Origin: PALSA-1004 sp963804885
GTDB lineage: Bacteria > Pseudomonadota > Gammaproteobacteria > Burkholderiales > SG8-41
Assembly (NCBI GenBank): GCA_963804885.1
Contig: CAWDSF010000005.1
Coordinates: 124,001-188,000, forward strand
DNA length: 64,000 nt
Direction of reading: 5' to 3'
Position numbers and translations under genes: made by a program. Within the stretch, counting starts at the first letter, position 1; each line of letters starts with the position of its first letter. This document shows, one piece after another, positions 45,441-54,869 of the stretch. A model generated the notes under the pieces. The model did not search any database. It was not told where the DNA came from and was given only the letters and a program-made list of their open reading frames with translations.

Positions 45441-48117
45441 TCACGCGACGCTCGCCTCGCCCTCGGCGGAAACCCGCGCGGGAATAGTGCGCACCGTCGC
45501 AGGCGGCGGCACGTTGCCGGTGACCGGCGCGAGTTCCAGCGGCAGGTCCGCGGTCTGCGCAAAGCTCGCCCGCGATATCAAGGCGCAGCTCACAGCGGCG
45601 ACGTAGGGGATCGCCTGCGCCACGAGCAAAGTCACCCATAGCATAGCCTCGTAATGATCGTAGCCCATGCGCCAGGTGACGGCCGCGGCGGCGACCATGA
45701 GCGAACACAGCAACAGCGTTTCTTCGCGCACGACGGCGAGGGTGCCCGGCCGTTTATTGCCGTTGACACCTTTCATCGTCGGCTTGAAGGTGCCGTTCTT
45801 GCGCGCGAGCCCGTGCCAGATTCCGCGCGCGATGGCATGCGAAAGGCCCATCGCCGCGAGAGATGCGCCGATTACGTCGAACCAGCTGCAGGCTACGCGT
45901 GAGCGATAGAGCACCGGGCCGAACAGGGCTTTGACCCCGAAAAATGCCAGCACCGGAAAGAGGAACAAGCCCAGCGGCAGGCTGAATCGCTGCGGATCGA
46001 CGAGCATCCCCGCGGTCCATGCCAGCGAGGCAAACACAAACGCAAGATGCAACGCGTCGGCGAACCATGAGAACCAGCCAGTCAGGAAATGGTAGCGCTG
46101 CCCGCCGGTCAGGCGGCCGGGCATAACCAGCCAGCGCCAGTGACGTTTCAGTATCTGCATGGCGCCAAACGCCCAGCGGTAGCGTTGCGCCTTGAAGGTT
46201 TTGAAGTCGGCGGGCGCTGAGTCCGCGGCCGCACACGGCATCGACATAGCGGGTTTCGTAATCCGCGTGCATCAGCCGCAGACCGAGCTCGGCATCCTCG
46301 CAGATGCACCATTGCGCCCATCCGCCCTGCATCGCCAGCGCCGTCTTGCGGACGAGCGTCATCGTGCCGTGCTGAATGATCGCGTCGCGCTCGTTGCGAT
46401 GATGCATGCCGATGCGGAAAAACCCGTCGAACTCCCAGTTGCACATGCGCTGGAAAACGTTGTGCTCGAATGCACGGTGCGCCTGCGGCGCCTGCACCAC
46501 GGCCACTTTTGGCTCCTCGAAGTGGCCGGCCAGGGTCTTGAGCCACGCGGGATCAACTTCGTAATCGGCATCCACTACGCCGATTACTTCAGCATGCGGA
46601 TTCGTATGGTGAAGCGCGAAATTCAGCGCGCCGGCCTTGAAGCCCTCGCAGTTGTCCAGATGATAGAAGCGGAAACGGGAACCCGCCCGTTGGCACCACG
46701 CTTCGACCGGACGCCACGTCGCTTCCTGCTTCGTATTGTTGTCGATAACCAGCACTTCGAAATTTTCATAATCGAGCCGCGCCATGCTTTCGAGCGTCAG
46801 GATCACCATCGCGGGCGGCTCGTTGCAGCACGGCAGATGAATCGACACGAACGGCGCGTGGCTGGGCGCATCTGCAAACGGCACGAATTTGCGGGACCAC
46901 TCGCGCCGCCACAGAGTCTCGACGAACTCGAAACCGTGGACGAGCAGCACGGCCACCGTGGCGATCATGGCGGGAATGATCAGCACGAGCGCACCCATGT
47001 CTACGGGCTGCAGATAAAAATCAAAGGGCACGCTGACGAGCCAGACGGCGAGCGATGCCGCAGCCTGGATCAGCGCGCAAAAAAAGAGCCGTCCCGCCAG
47101 GCGCAGCCGGCGAAACGCGAAGGCGAACCAGAACATGAATGGCGCCGCGAGCAGGACCGAGGCGAGCGCTTTGCGCGGCCATTCGGGGTCGGGCGTCACG
47201 GGGCCGGACAAAGAAAATTTCGGCGTGCGATCGGCGAAGAACATGCCCCAATAAGCGCCCGTTCTGCCCTCGTGATGCACCTTCCACGGCTGGTCGAATG
47301 CTTCCATCACGTAGTACTCGACCTTGCGCTGCGCCGCACGCACCACAAATTCGCGCATGAAGCGTGCCTGTGCAAGCGGTGTCGCGAGCGCGCCGCGGAC
47401 GCGGTCGCCCTGGCTCGGCCAGCCGACTTCGCCGATCACGATTTTCTTTTTGGGATAGGCGGCCTGCAATTCGTCGAGCCGGTCGAACACATAGTCGAGG
47501 GCGTCGTCGATCGGCAGGCCCTCCCAGTAAGGCAGCAGATGGACGGTGATGAAGGCGACCTGCTTCGCCAGCTCGGGGTGGCGCAGCCATATGTGCCACG
47601 GCTCGGCCGTCGACACCGGCACGCCGACTTTTTTCTTGATCAGCTTGATTTTTTTGACGAGATCGGCAACGGTCAGGTCGCCGCGCAGGATCGCTTCGTT
47701 GCCTACGATCACGCGCTCGATATTATTGTTTTGACGCACGGCGCGTATCAAAGCCGCAATTTCTTGTTCATTGTTCTGAATGCGCGTGTCGAGCCAGGCG
47801 CCAGCGGTGACGAACAATCCGTAGTCGGCCGCCAGCCGTGGCACTTCCCCGTTGTCGATGGAGCTGTACGTGCGTATCCGGTTCGACTGCTGCGCCATCA
47901 GCGCAAGATCCGCCATGAGTTCACCGGCGGTGGGAAATGCCTGCCCTTTCGTCGGGTCCTGATTGCGCTGGTATCCCGAATACGCGAAGCCGCTGATCCG
48001 CGGCGGCGCGTCAGGCAGGTTCAGGGGTTGATTCAGCCAGGCCCAGGAGCCTGCCGCGATCGCAGCCATGGTTGCCGCAATGAGAAAAGCGGCAACGCCG
48101 CGCGCGGAAAACGACAT
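45441..48117 (-). CDS. Membrane glycosyltransferase (GT2) fused to a GH17-like domain, with an apparent +1 frameshift
   Basis: About 892 aa corrected. Membrane anchor 1-28, then a periplasmic GH17-like domain (about 40-315) with likely acid/base E141 (IVGNEAILRG) and nucleophile E230 (IVIGEVGWPSQG). Transmembrane helices follow, then a BcsA-like GT2 domain: SIHLPCCNEPP, VVDADYEVDP, ICEDAELGLR. One extra base near 46222 moves the frame; PADFKTFKAQRYRWAFGAM continues in the next frame with the QxxRW motif, then more helices. Such GT2-GH17 proteins make and remodel beta-glucans (NdvB-type). Paired with the GH17 protein at 48729 on the same strand. Confidence 0.9.
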
Positions 48118-48400
48118 CTCAAATCACTTTCTGTGAAAACGCCGGCAACCTTCGGGCCGCGCGCCGGTCAACATACGACACCCAACATATCGACAAGCAG
48201 CAGCGCAAAAAGTGCCGGTCGAGAGCCCGCTCTGCACGCTCCATTTTCGAGTGTGATAGTGCGCGGCACATTGCTCTGTCATACGCGTCGCCGGCTGGCG
48301 ACATGCTGTGTTTTTGAAACTGCATGAGAGGTAAAATCAGGCGCTGCGACATACTGAAACAGCGGCGACGCACACGCTCGATGTCGGCGCCAGACGACAC

Positions 48401-48778
48401 ATGAAGACCCGTCCAGCAATTTTTACAAGCATGGTTTTCCTTGCCGGCGCACTGGGATTCTCCCTGTGGGCCCGCTATGGTTTGATTGAATCGATGAGCG
48501 TGGCGACGATGTGCAATGCAACTTCTGTGCCAATGCGCTGCATCGTGCGTAATTACGTGATTGCAACCACTATCGTGCCGCTGTGGGGTTACATTGCGCT
48601 CGCGGCCGGGGCGATCGCGGTGTTTTCGCGCAGATTCGACCTCACGGTGCTCGCTCTCGTCACCGGCGCGATCGGGCTCGTGCTCTATGCCGGTGCAACG
48701 GCGGCCGCCGGCTTCCTGCTGGGGTGGATTACGCTGGCAGGTTCGATCGCCCGCGCGCGCTCAGCCAAGGACCGATAA
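48401..48778 (+). CDS. Small inner-membrane protein
   Basis: 125 aa with three hydrophobic stretches: residues 7-24, 52-72 (VIATTIVPLWGYIALAAGAI) and 83-113. Ends SIARARSAKDR. No family recognised. Lies between the two glucan genes on the opposite strand; its 3' end overlaps the end of the GH17 gene by 50 bases. The upstream 282 bases (48119-48400) hold nothing else I can support. Confidence 0.7.
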   Translation: MKTRPAIFTSMVFLAGALGFSLWARYGLIESMSVATMCNATSVPMRCIVRNYVIATTIVPLWGYIALAAGAIAVFSRRFDLTVLALVTGAIGLVLYAGATAAAGFLLGWITLAGSIARARSAKDR

Positions 48779-50360
48779 CGGACGCTGCGAACATCAGGCA
48801 GACGGCGCACCACCGCATCGCCTGCGCGTTATGCCAGCCCTCCTGCAACGCGATGCCGGCTGCGATGATTGCGATTAAAGCCGCCACGGCGAGTTCTTCA
48901 GGCCCCGGCGTCAGATCGGCACGGCGCTCGCCAACGATTGCAAGCAGCGCATAACCGAAGGCCGGGACGATGAACACGGGCACCGGGAAATCACGGTACC
49001 GCGGATCGGCCAGCAGCAGCAAACAGACTGCGGCCATGCAGAAGAGCAAGACAAAACGCAAAAATCCCAGCGCCCGCTCGCGCCCGTTGAAATTCGACTC
49101 ATTGGTCATGAACCAGCGCAGCAAGCCGCCGACTGATGCGGGCACGCCCGCTGGTTTGATGCCGTCGGCCCACGCGGCCAGCGCGCGCGCCAGAAAAAAC
49201 GAACTGAGCGCAGCCGCGACGACATAGCCGCCGCCGATAATCGCTTCCAGCGAATTGCGCGCCCATTGCGACAAGTCGAGCGCGCCTTGCCAGAGTGCCG
49301 CACCGCATGCCGCGCCGGACAAAATCATCAGCAAAAGCCCGGCTGCGCCTATCGATGTCGTGGCCAGCAATACGAAAACGCCGGCTGCGATACCCGCTGC
49401 AATCCAGCCGCGCTGCCATTGCGCGTTCTCCGCAACCGGACCCGTGCGTGGATATTTTTCGACCCCCTGCGCATCGAAGTATCCCCAGTAACCGCCGACG
49501 GTGCCTTCCAGCTTGCGCTTCCACGGCTGGTCGTAGGCCTCGACGAAGTTGTAATCCAGCGCGAGCTGCTGCCCGACCCGCACGAAGTTGCGTATGAAGT
49601 CTGCCTGGTTGACCAGCGAGGGCAGCGCACCTTCGCGCTGGCGGCCGGCACTCGGCCAGCCCGTTTCTCCGATCAGGATGTGCTTGCCGGGAAAACTTTC
49701 ACGCACGCGCGCGTAAACGTTCAGCACATGGTCGACCGCGCGGTCAGCGGCGATCGGATTGTCTTCCCAGTACGGAAGAATGTGCACGGTAACAAACGTC
49801 GTCTCCACGGCAATTTCCGGATTGCGCAGCCAGAATTCCCACACATCGGCATAGGTGACGGCGACGGAAGTTGCGGTGCGTACGCGCCGCAGATAGCCGG
49901 CCAGCGCCGAAGCCGGCTGGTCGCGACGCAGCAGCACTTCGTTGCCAACGATGACTGCGTTGATCACATCGGCATCGCGCTTGAGTACTGCGAGGCCCTG
50001 CACGATCTCGCGCTCGTTCTCCTGCGCTTCCGGACCAATCCAGAGTCCTAACAACACGCGCAAACCATGCTTGCGCGCGAGCGCTGGTACTTCCGCCAGG
50101 CCCTGGTCGATCGAATAAGTGCGCACGCAGCGAAAAGAGCGCGCAATTTGCGCGAGGTCAGCATCGATTTGCGAGCGGCTGACGATGGTCCCTTTGACCA
50201 GCGGCGACTGGCCCGGCCGATGATAAGGCGCATACGAGACGCAGGGCAGACGATCCCCGGGAGCGGCGGCGATCTCGACCGGGCGGCCGACCGCTGCCCA
50301 ATGCAACAAACCTGCGATCGCGCCGGCGATCGCAACTGCATAAACGACAAACCTCTTCAT
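48729..50360 (-). CDS. GH17-family beta-glucan glucanosyltransferase/glucanase with membrane helices
   Basis: 543 aa. N-terminal anchor (RFVVYAVAIAGAIAGLLHWAA), GH17 domain about 40-330 with E141 (IVGNEVLLRR) and E232 (ILIGETGWPSAG) as likely acid/base and nucleophile. About eight transmembrane helices follow (GWIAAGIAAGVFVLLATTSIG and on). Bacterial GH17 enzymes of this type transfer or branch beta-1,3-glucan chains. Same catalytic layout as the GH17 domain of the neighbouring GT2 fusion, so the pair probably makes a modified or cyclic beta-glucan in the periplasm. Confidence 0.88.
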   Translation of the reverse strand: MKRFVVYAVAIAGAIAGLLHWAAVGRPVEIAAAPGDRLPCVSYAPYHRPGQSPLVKGTIVSRSQIDADLAQIARSFRCVRTYSIDQGLAEVPALARKHGLRVLLGLWIGPEAQENEREIVQGLAVLKRDADVINAVIVGNEVLLRRDQPASALAGYLRRVRTATSVAVTYADVWEFWLRNPEIAVETTFVTVHILPYWEDNPIAADRAVDHVLNVYARVRESFPGKHILIGETGWPSAGRQREGALPSLVNQADFIRNFVRVGQQLALDYNFVEAYDQPWKRKLEGTVGGYWGYFDAQGVEKYPRTGPVAENAQWQRGWIAAGIAAGVFVLLATTSIGAAGLLLMILSGAACGAALWQGALDLSQWARNSLEAIIGGGYVVAAALSSFFLARALAAWADGIKPAGVPASVGGLLRWFMTNESNFNGRERALGFLRFVLLFCMAAVCLLLLADPRYRDFPVPVFIVPAFGYALLAIVGERRADLTPGPEELAVAALIAIIAAGIALQEGWHNAQAMRWCAVCLMFAASVIGPWLSARGRSNLPA

Positions 50361-50520
50361 GCGCGGCAGCTACCGGTCAACGAGGATGCCAAGCGGGTTG
50401 GCTGCGCCGAATGTTCCGGCATGACGATCACCAGCAAGTCCCGTTACAAAAAAAAGCAGCGGCCAGTATATCGGAACCGCGCTGCGCCCCGCTGGTGCAC
50501 CTGTGCGCCGCCAGACTGGG

Positions 50521-50574
50521 GTCCGCGCGTGGGAGCGTTGCGGCGAGGACGGCCCCAAAAAAAAGCGCGCGGAC
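50521..50574. repeat. Perfect 9-bp inverted repeat in an intergenic region
   Basis: GTCCGCGCG (50521-50529) and CGCGCGGAC (50566-50574) flank a 36-base spacer with an A8 run. It lies between the GH17 start and the next small gene. No T-run follows either way, so it is not a standard terminator. Could fold in RNA or bind a dimeric regulator. The rest of 50361-50659 shows no gene. Confidence 0.35.
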
Positions 50575-50659
50575 ATTGACATGGGTCAGAAGAACTTCGC
50601 AGGCAAAGGCCCACTATGGCTTTAGCGAGCTCAATTAGGCTTGCTGAACAGGAGACGAT

Positions 50660-50857
50660 ATGTCGTCTAAATTATTCGGTCGCATCTGCAACGCACTGCT
50701 TCATTTGATCGCAGTGGGATGCGCTGCTGCCAGCATCTACTTCTTCTTCGGGCCGACGATCGAACTGATCATGGTCGCCCTGATCATGCTGGGCGCGGCA
50801 GTCGCGTTCGAAGTAATTGCCGCCGTCGTCAGCGAAGACCGGACGGCGCACGGGTAG
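50660..50857 (+). CDS. Small inner-membrane protein
   Basis: 65 aa. AGGAG site before ATG. Two hydrophobic helices: residues 10-30 (NALLHLIAVGCAAASIYFFF) and 34-58 (ELIMVALIMLGAAVAFEVIA). Short charged tail SEDRTAHG. No family recognised; convergent with the glutaredoxin-DinB gene. Confidence 0.7.
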   Translation: MSSKLFGRICNALLHLIAVGCAAASIYFFFGPTIELIMVALIMLGAAVAFEVIAAVVSEDRTAHG

Positions 50858-50919
50858 CACCGCGCTGCGGACGCAACGGCGCAGCGGCGGGCGGCGTGGC
50901 GCCCGCGCGTGCTACCTCC

Positions 50920-51696
50920 TCATTCCCACAGGCGCTCGGGCAGCGGCAGGCCCGCGAGATCTGCAGCGGTCAGCGGACCTTCAGCCTGGATACCCATGCG
51001 TTCGAGCACCGCGATCAACTGCCGGCAATGTTGCGCGGAATGCCAGGTCACCCGCTCGAAAACCTTATGCGCCGACGTATCGCCGTAGTAAGTTTTTAGC
51101 ACGCGCGTAAGTTTGCGGTCTTCAGCGCTGAGACCGCGCCACCAGGTTTCGAAGCGCGCCCACACGCTGGCGCCGTAACGCGCTATATCGTCGCCGGTCT
51201 GCATTGAATCCGGCGGCTCGTTGTCGGCGATCTTGACCGAGTATTCGGCGCCCTCCCACGTCTCGAGAAACGACTCGCCGATCCGGAACACGTGATAGCA
51301 CAAGGTCCTGATCAGACGCTCGCGATGCGGGATCACGCGCTCGCGAAAGCGGTCGGCGGGAAATTGCCGCGCATAACGCTGCGCCGCGGCAAACACCAAT
51401 TCGTATTTGCGGTAAATCTGCTCGGGCGAGAGCCGGTCCGCACCGGGCATCGGCAGGCCGGCGAGCTTCGCGAATGGATCAAGCATCTGGCCCATTGCAT
51501 ACTGGTCGCCCTTCGCCAGCACGGGTACTTTGCGCAGGCCGTATTTATTCAGCAGTAATTCGCGGCCGCCGGCGTCGTTAAGGACGTCGATTACCACCAT
51601 GTCGATGCCATTTTTCGAAAGAAACTCTTTCGTTCGGAGGCAGCTGCTTCACCCCGGCTGGGTGAAATACATGTACTTGTCGGTTGCGACTTCCAT
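50920..51696 (-). CDS. Glutaredoxin-DinB fusion selenoprotein; in-frame UGA at 51651 read as selenocysteine
   Basis: 258 aa from ATG 51696 (AGGAG site) if TGA at 51651-51649 is Sec16. The frame reads DKYMYFTQPG, then U-S-S-C, then TKEFLSKNGIDMVVIDVLND. This is the glutaredoxin beta-alpha-beta start with the CxxC active site changed to UxxC; the cis-proline side is GLRKVPVLAKG (about residue 57). The second domain (about 85-225) is DinB-like with HRERLIRTLCYHVFRIGESF and WHSAQHCRQLIAVLERMG. Conventional annotation would start at MVVIDVLND and lose the active site. Probably reduces disulfides or peroxides. Function of the fusion is not known to me. Confidence 0.87.
51616..51632 (-). promoter_or_regulatory. 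Bacterial SECIS candidate for the UGA at 51651
   Basis: Read on the minus strand: CGAAAGA-GTT-TCTTTCG, a perfect 7-bp stem with GU in the apical loop, starting 16 bases after the UGA. Position and loop fit bacterial SECIS elements. Confidence 0.75.
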
Positions 51697-51986
51697 TTTT
51701 GGCGCTCCTGTAAGACCGATTGATCGCGACGGTTGGATGCCGTCATTTTGCCTGAAACTCAAGGTGGTCGCTTGGCCGCTACCCGCGCCCGCCGAGGGCC
51801 GGGATCTGCACAGCTTTTGCACAAATTATGCACAATTGCTTCCGGTTATCTGACGGACGAAGACCACACCCGTCCTTCCCGATTGTCCGACAGACGATTC
51901 CTATAGAGGAATTGGGAATTGGCTGCTATTGGCGCGCCCTCTCGTTTGTCATTATTTTTCATCACTACATGGCAAAGGAGCCTGTC

Positions 51987-52196
51987 ATGGACCAGTTCAG
52001 GAAACCGCATAAAAAACAGCCGGAACCGGATACGCCGACGCAAAAGAAAAAAGAAAAGGAACCGGATCCGATGAAGCCGCAAAACGAGGAGCCGGAGAAG
52101 CATCAGGTCGGGCACCAGTTGGCCAAGGGCGAGCGCAAGCGCGCGCCCGATGAGGGCCAGTCGCGGCATCGCGACAAAAGCAAAGATCGCTCATAA
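51987..52196 (+). CDS. Small highly charged protein, Lys/Glu/Pro-rich
   Basis: 69 aa from ATG 51987 with an AAGGAG site. Opening MDQFRKPHKKQPEPD, then KKKEKEPDP and KHQVGHQLAKGERKRAPDEG. No hydrophobic core, so likely unstructured. Similar short proteins are common in soil betaproteobacteria; function unknown. An upstream in-frame ATG at 51969 is less likely. The gap 51697-51986 before it shows no gene. Confidence 0.6.
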   Translation: MDQFRKPHKKQPEPDTPTQKKKEKEPDPMKPQNEEPEKHQVGHQLAKGERKRAPDEGQSRHRDKSKDRS

Positions 52197-52213
52197 GCAC
52201 TTCGGTAGCGGGC

Positions 52214-52366
52214 GTGATCCGCCAGTTAAGCTCGGGCCAGTACCGGCTGTACTCGCGCAAGCTCAATCCCAAGACGGGCAAGCGGCGCAACCTCGGCACG
52301 TTCGCAACGCGCGCGGCGGCGGAGAAGCACGAACGAGCGGTCCAATATTTCAAGCGCCGCGGCTAG
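52214..52366 (+). CDS. Conserved small basic protein, 50 aa
   Basis: GTG start at 52214: MIRQLSSGQYRLYSRKLNP, then KTGKRRNLGTFATRAAAEK, HERAVQYFKRRG. This layout, with LYSRKxNPKTGKRRNLGTF followed by HERxVQYFKR, is a recognisable small protein pattern in many bacteria and argues for real coding despite the size. Probably binds nucleic acid given its charge; no role is known. Follows the charged protein gene by 17 bases. Confidence 0.7.
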   Translation: MIRQLSSGQYRLYSRKLNPKTGKRRNLGTFATRAAAEKHERAVQYFKRRG

Positions 52367-52396
52367 CGGTCTTGTAGCTAAACGCCGGGCTTGCAA

Positions 52397-52726
52397 TTAG
52401 CGACTGGCGGCAGGCGGGACTGCGGCAGGATTGCGCTTCAGCGGATCGCTTTTTTGTCGCGGATTGGGAGAAGTTTGAACCGGGGGCAACGCGGTACTCG
52501 CCCTGCCCTCCAGAGGTGCATTCGGGTCGGCCGTCGGTGCCGACGCCGCGGCCGGCACGCCGCTCATTATCGCGCCCGGCGCGCTCGGCGGGCCCGAAGG
52601 ACGCTCGAGCGCGGGAATGGCCGGCGAGTTGACGTCCTGCGCAAAAGCGGGAACTGCGCCAAACAAGATGGTCGAGAACATCAACCAAACCAGGGGAGAC
52701 GGCATCGCCTTCCATTCCGAATGCAT
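52397..52726 (-). CDS. Secreted Pro/Ala-rich protein
   Basis: 109 aa from ATG 52726 or 102 from 52705; either gives a signal peptide (SPLVWLMFSTILFGAVPAFA). Mature chain is Pro/Ala/Ser-rich (ALERPSGPPSAPGAIMSG) and ends KRNPAAVPPAASR, so probably unfolded or wall-associated. No domain recognised. The strand is chosen because the signal peptide is convincing. Confidence 0.6.
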   Translation of the reverse strand: MHSEWKAMPSPLVWLMFSTILFGAVPAFAQDVNSPAIPALERPSGPPSAPGAIMSGVPAAASAPTADPNAPLEGRASTALPPVQTSPNPRQKSDPLKRNPAAVPPAASR

Positions 52727-52896
52727 ACGCGGAAATTGTACGCAAAGGGCGGATGCTGCGCTGTCGGCCCTCGTCTTTTTTCGATGTAGGCGGCGCCCGG
52801 CTGAATTACGGTAGCTGGACGAGCGTTAGAAATAGCCCCCGTGCTCGGTGGCGCTCAGAAAGAAGATTCCGGTCGGTAGTCCGTGGGGCGGAATTG

Positions 52897-53732
52897 TCAG
52901 TCCACGTTCACGCCGGCTGCCTTGGCCTTCGCAACCAGATAGTCGCGCCCGGCGAGCCGGTCCTCCAGGCTCCCGAAGGCGTTGGTGTAATGCCCCTGGA
53001 ATCCTTTACCTTCGACGCGCCGGAACATGTCGCCGAAATCGAGGTCGCCCGCGCCGGGTTTGAGATGCACCTCGTGTGCCATTGCGGTAGCAGTCGGCCA
53101 GGCGCACCTCGCCAACGTGCGCGAAGTCGAGCGCATCGGCGAATCCGGTGACACCCTCCGGAACCAGGTGGGCATGGTTTACCGTGAATGAAAGCTTGAA
53201 GGACGGCGATGCGAGCAACCCCCAGTAGGTACTGCCATTCCTCCAAAGTGTGCCCGAGGTAGTGCACCTCGGCTTCTGCGGGCTCCTTGTTGAGATTCTC
53301 GAGCAGGAGGCGCACGTTATTCTTTTCGGCGTAGCCCGCGATCCGCTTCAGGCGCTCGAGCCCCGCTTTCATCCGGGTCTCCTTGTCCTTCGTGAAATGA
53401 TAGCCGGCGTGCACCACTATCCACTCGGCGCCGAGCTTCGAATAGATGTCGACGTAAGCCTTCAGGTATTCATCGACGCCGTCACCGGCATGGGGCGCGT
53501 ATTCGGCCACGTTGACCGCGGAGGACGTATGCAGGCCGATATGGATGCCGTGCTTCTCGCGGACGCTCCGCACGGCCGCCACCCGCTTGCTGTCGAAGGT
53601 GGTGATGGCGTTGGTTTCGTTATCGAGCTGAATGTCGAGGTATTTGACGTTGTTCTTCGCCGCCCATTCCACGCCGTCTTCGATCCGGATATTGCGGCTC
53701 AGGTCGATGCCGATACGCTCGAATAGCTTCAC
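52897..53732 (-). CDS. Sugar phosphate isomerase/epimerase-like TIM barrel protein, with two apparent +1 shifts
   Basis: About 277 aa corrected. MKLFERIGIDLSRNIRIEDG, YLDIQLDNETNAI and IVVHAGYHF, then LLLENLNKEP (metal-ligand Glu strand) mark an AP endonuclease 2-like barrel. The frame breaks near 53222 in a C run; SPSFKLSFTVNHAHLVPEG follows in a second frame. It breaks again near 53077 before HEVHLKPGAGDLDFGDMF and the end AKAAGVNVD. Each break is one extra base. Possibly a sugar isomerase or hydroxypyruvate isomerase type enzyme; substrate not determinable. Confidence 0.85.
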
Positions 53733-53765
53733 TGTCGGTTCCTTGCGGCGGGTGACTTCACCTGA

Positions 53766-54749
53766 TTACTTCTGCGGGGCGCTGATATGGGCCAGAAACT
53801 CGTTCATCTCGACGCTCAGGCTGGCAAGCAGCTTGCCGAATTCGCCGCTGCCCATCCACATGTCCTCGTAGTTGTTCCGCGTCGCGAAATCCTTCCACGC
53901 CTGGCTGTCATGCACGCGCTTCATCGCGGCTTCCATGGCGGCCGCGGCTTCCTTTGGCACCCCGGCGGGCATCACGAAGCCGCGGCCGGTGCCGACCGAA
54001 ATGTTATAGCCGGCCTCTTTCATGGTCGGCGCATCCGGCACCGCGGCGAGGCGCTTTTCACTCGTGACCGCGATCACCGTCAGCTTCCGGTTCTCCACGA
54101 GCCCCAGCATCTCGCTCAGGTTTTCCGGCGTGAAGTGGACGTGCCCGCCGGCGACAGCAACCGCCGCCTCCGAGCCGCTCTTGAACGAGACGTACCTGAA
54201 TTTGGCGCCGGTGCCGCGCTCGACGAGATACAGCAGCAGCCGGCCTGTCCCGGTGGCGGATGAGATGCCCGCTGTCAGCACGTTCGGCTCCTTACGCCCG
54301 GCTTCGATCAGGTCTTTTATCGTCTTGAACTTCGAATCGGCCGCCACTGCGACCGCCTGCGGATCCAGCGCAAAGGCCGCAATCGGCGTGAAGTTCTCGA
54401 GCCCGAGATCGAGCTCCTTGCGATTGGCGGCCGCCAGGAAGGAGCCGGACGCGATCGTGAGGATCACGTGCGGATCGCCTCTTTTGGCCTTGACGTAGTT
54501 GAATGCCACCGCGCCGCTGCCCCCGCCGCGGTTGGATACAATCAGCGGCTGCGCAAAGATCTTCTCGCGGCCCATGATGTCGCTGACGGCGCGCGCAAAC
54601 ACGTCGGTGCCGCCGCCGGGCGCAGTGTGGACGTTGATCTCGATCGGCTTCGAGGGAAAGGGCTGCGCCTGGACGCCGCCCGCGAGTGCTGCGGCGACCA
54701 CCACAACGACGGCCAGCGACCGAATCAGATGCACAGAATCTACGTTCAT
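53766..54749 (-). CDS. Bug family (TctC) periplasmic solute receptor
   Basis: 327 aa. ATG 54749 opens MNVDSVHLIRSLAVVVVVAAALAGGVQA as signal peptide. FPSKPIEINVHTAPGGGTDVFAR, SNRGGGSGAVA, VTSEKRLAAVPDAPT and PAGVPKEAAAA. More distant from the other Bug proteins: it lacks DGYTLL and LPYD, with KRGDPHVILTIASGSF instead. Thus closer to a separate TctC branch. Divergent from MmgE/PrpD at 54870, like the pair at 13453/14608. Confidence 0.9.
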   Translation of the reverse strand: MNVDSVHLIRSLAVVVVVAAALAGGVQAQPFPSKPIEINVHTAPGGGTDVFARAVSDIMGREKIFAQPLIVSNRGGGSGAVAFNYVKAKRGDPHVILTIASGSFLAAANRKELDLGLENFTPIAAFALDPQAVAVAADSKFKTIKDLIEAGRKEPNVLTAGISSATGTGRLLLYLVERGTGAKFRYVSFKSGSEAAVAVAGGHVHFTPENLSEMLGLVENRKLTVIAVTSEKRLAAVPDAPTMKEAGYNISVGTGRGFVMPAGVPKEAAAAMEAAMKRVHDSQAWKDFATRNNYEDMWMGSGEFGKLLASLSVEMNEFLAHISAPQK

Positions 54750-54869
54750 GCTGGTTTGCTCGAATGTGGCCCGCACCAGGCGGCGATGGCAAAAGCATAT
54801 CATTCTCCCGCCGGGTGGCCATAAAATGTCCAAAGGCAACGCACCCGGCCCCCGGGAGGGAAATACGCA

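Noticed and set aside
48119..48400. Minus-strand 93-codon frame upstream of the GT2-GH17 gene
   Set aside because: No ribosome site, Arg/Cys-rich composition without domain, and it sits in a likely promoter region.
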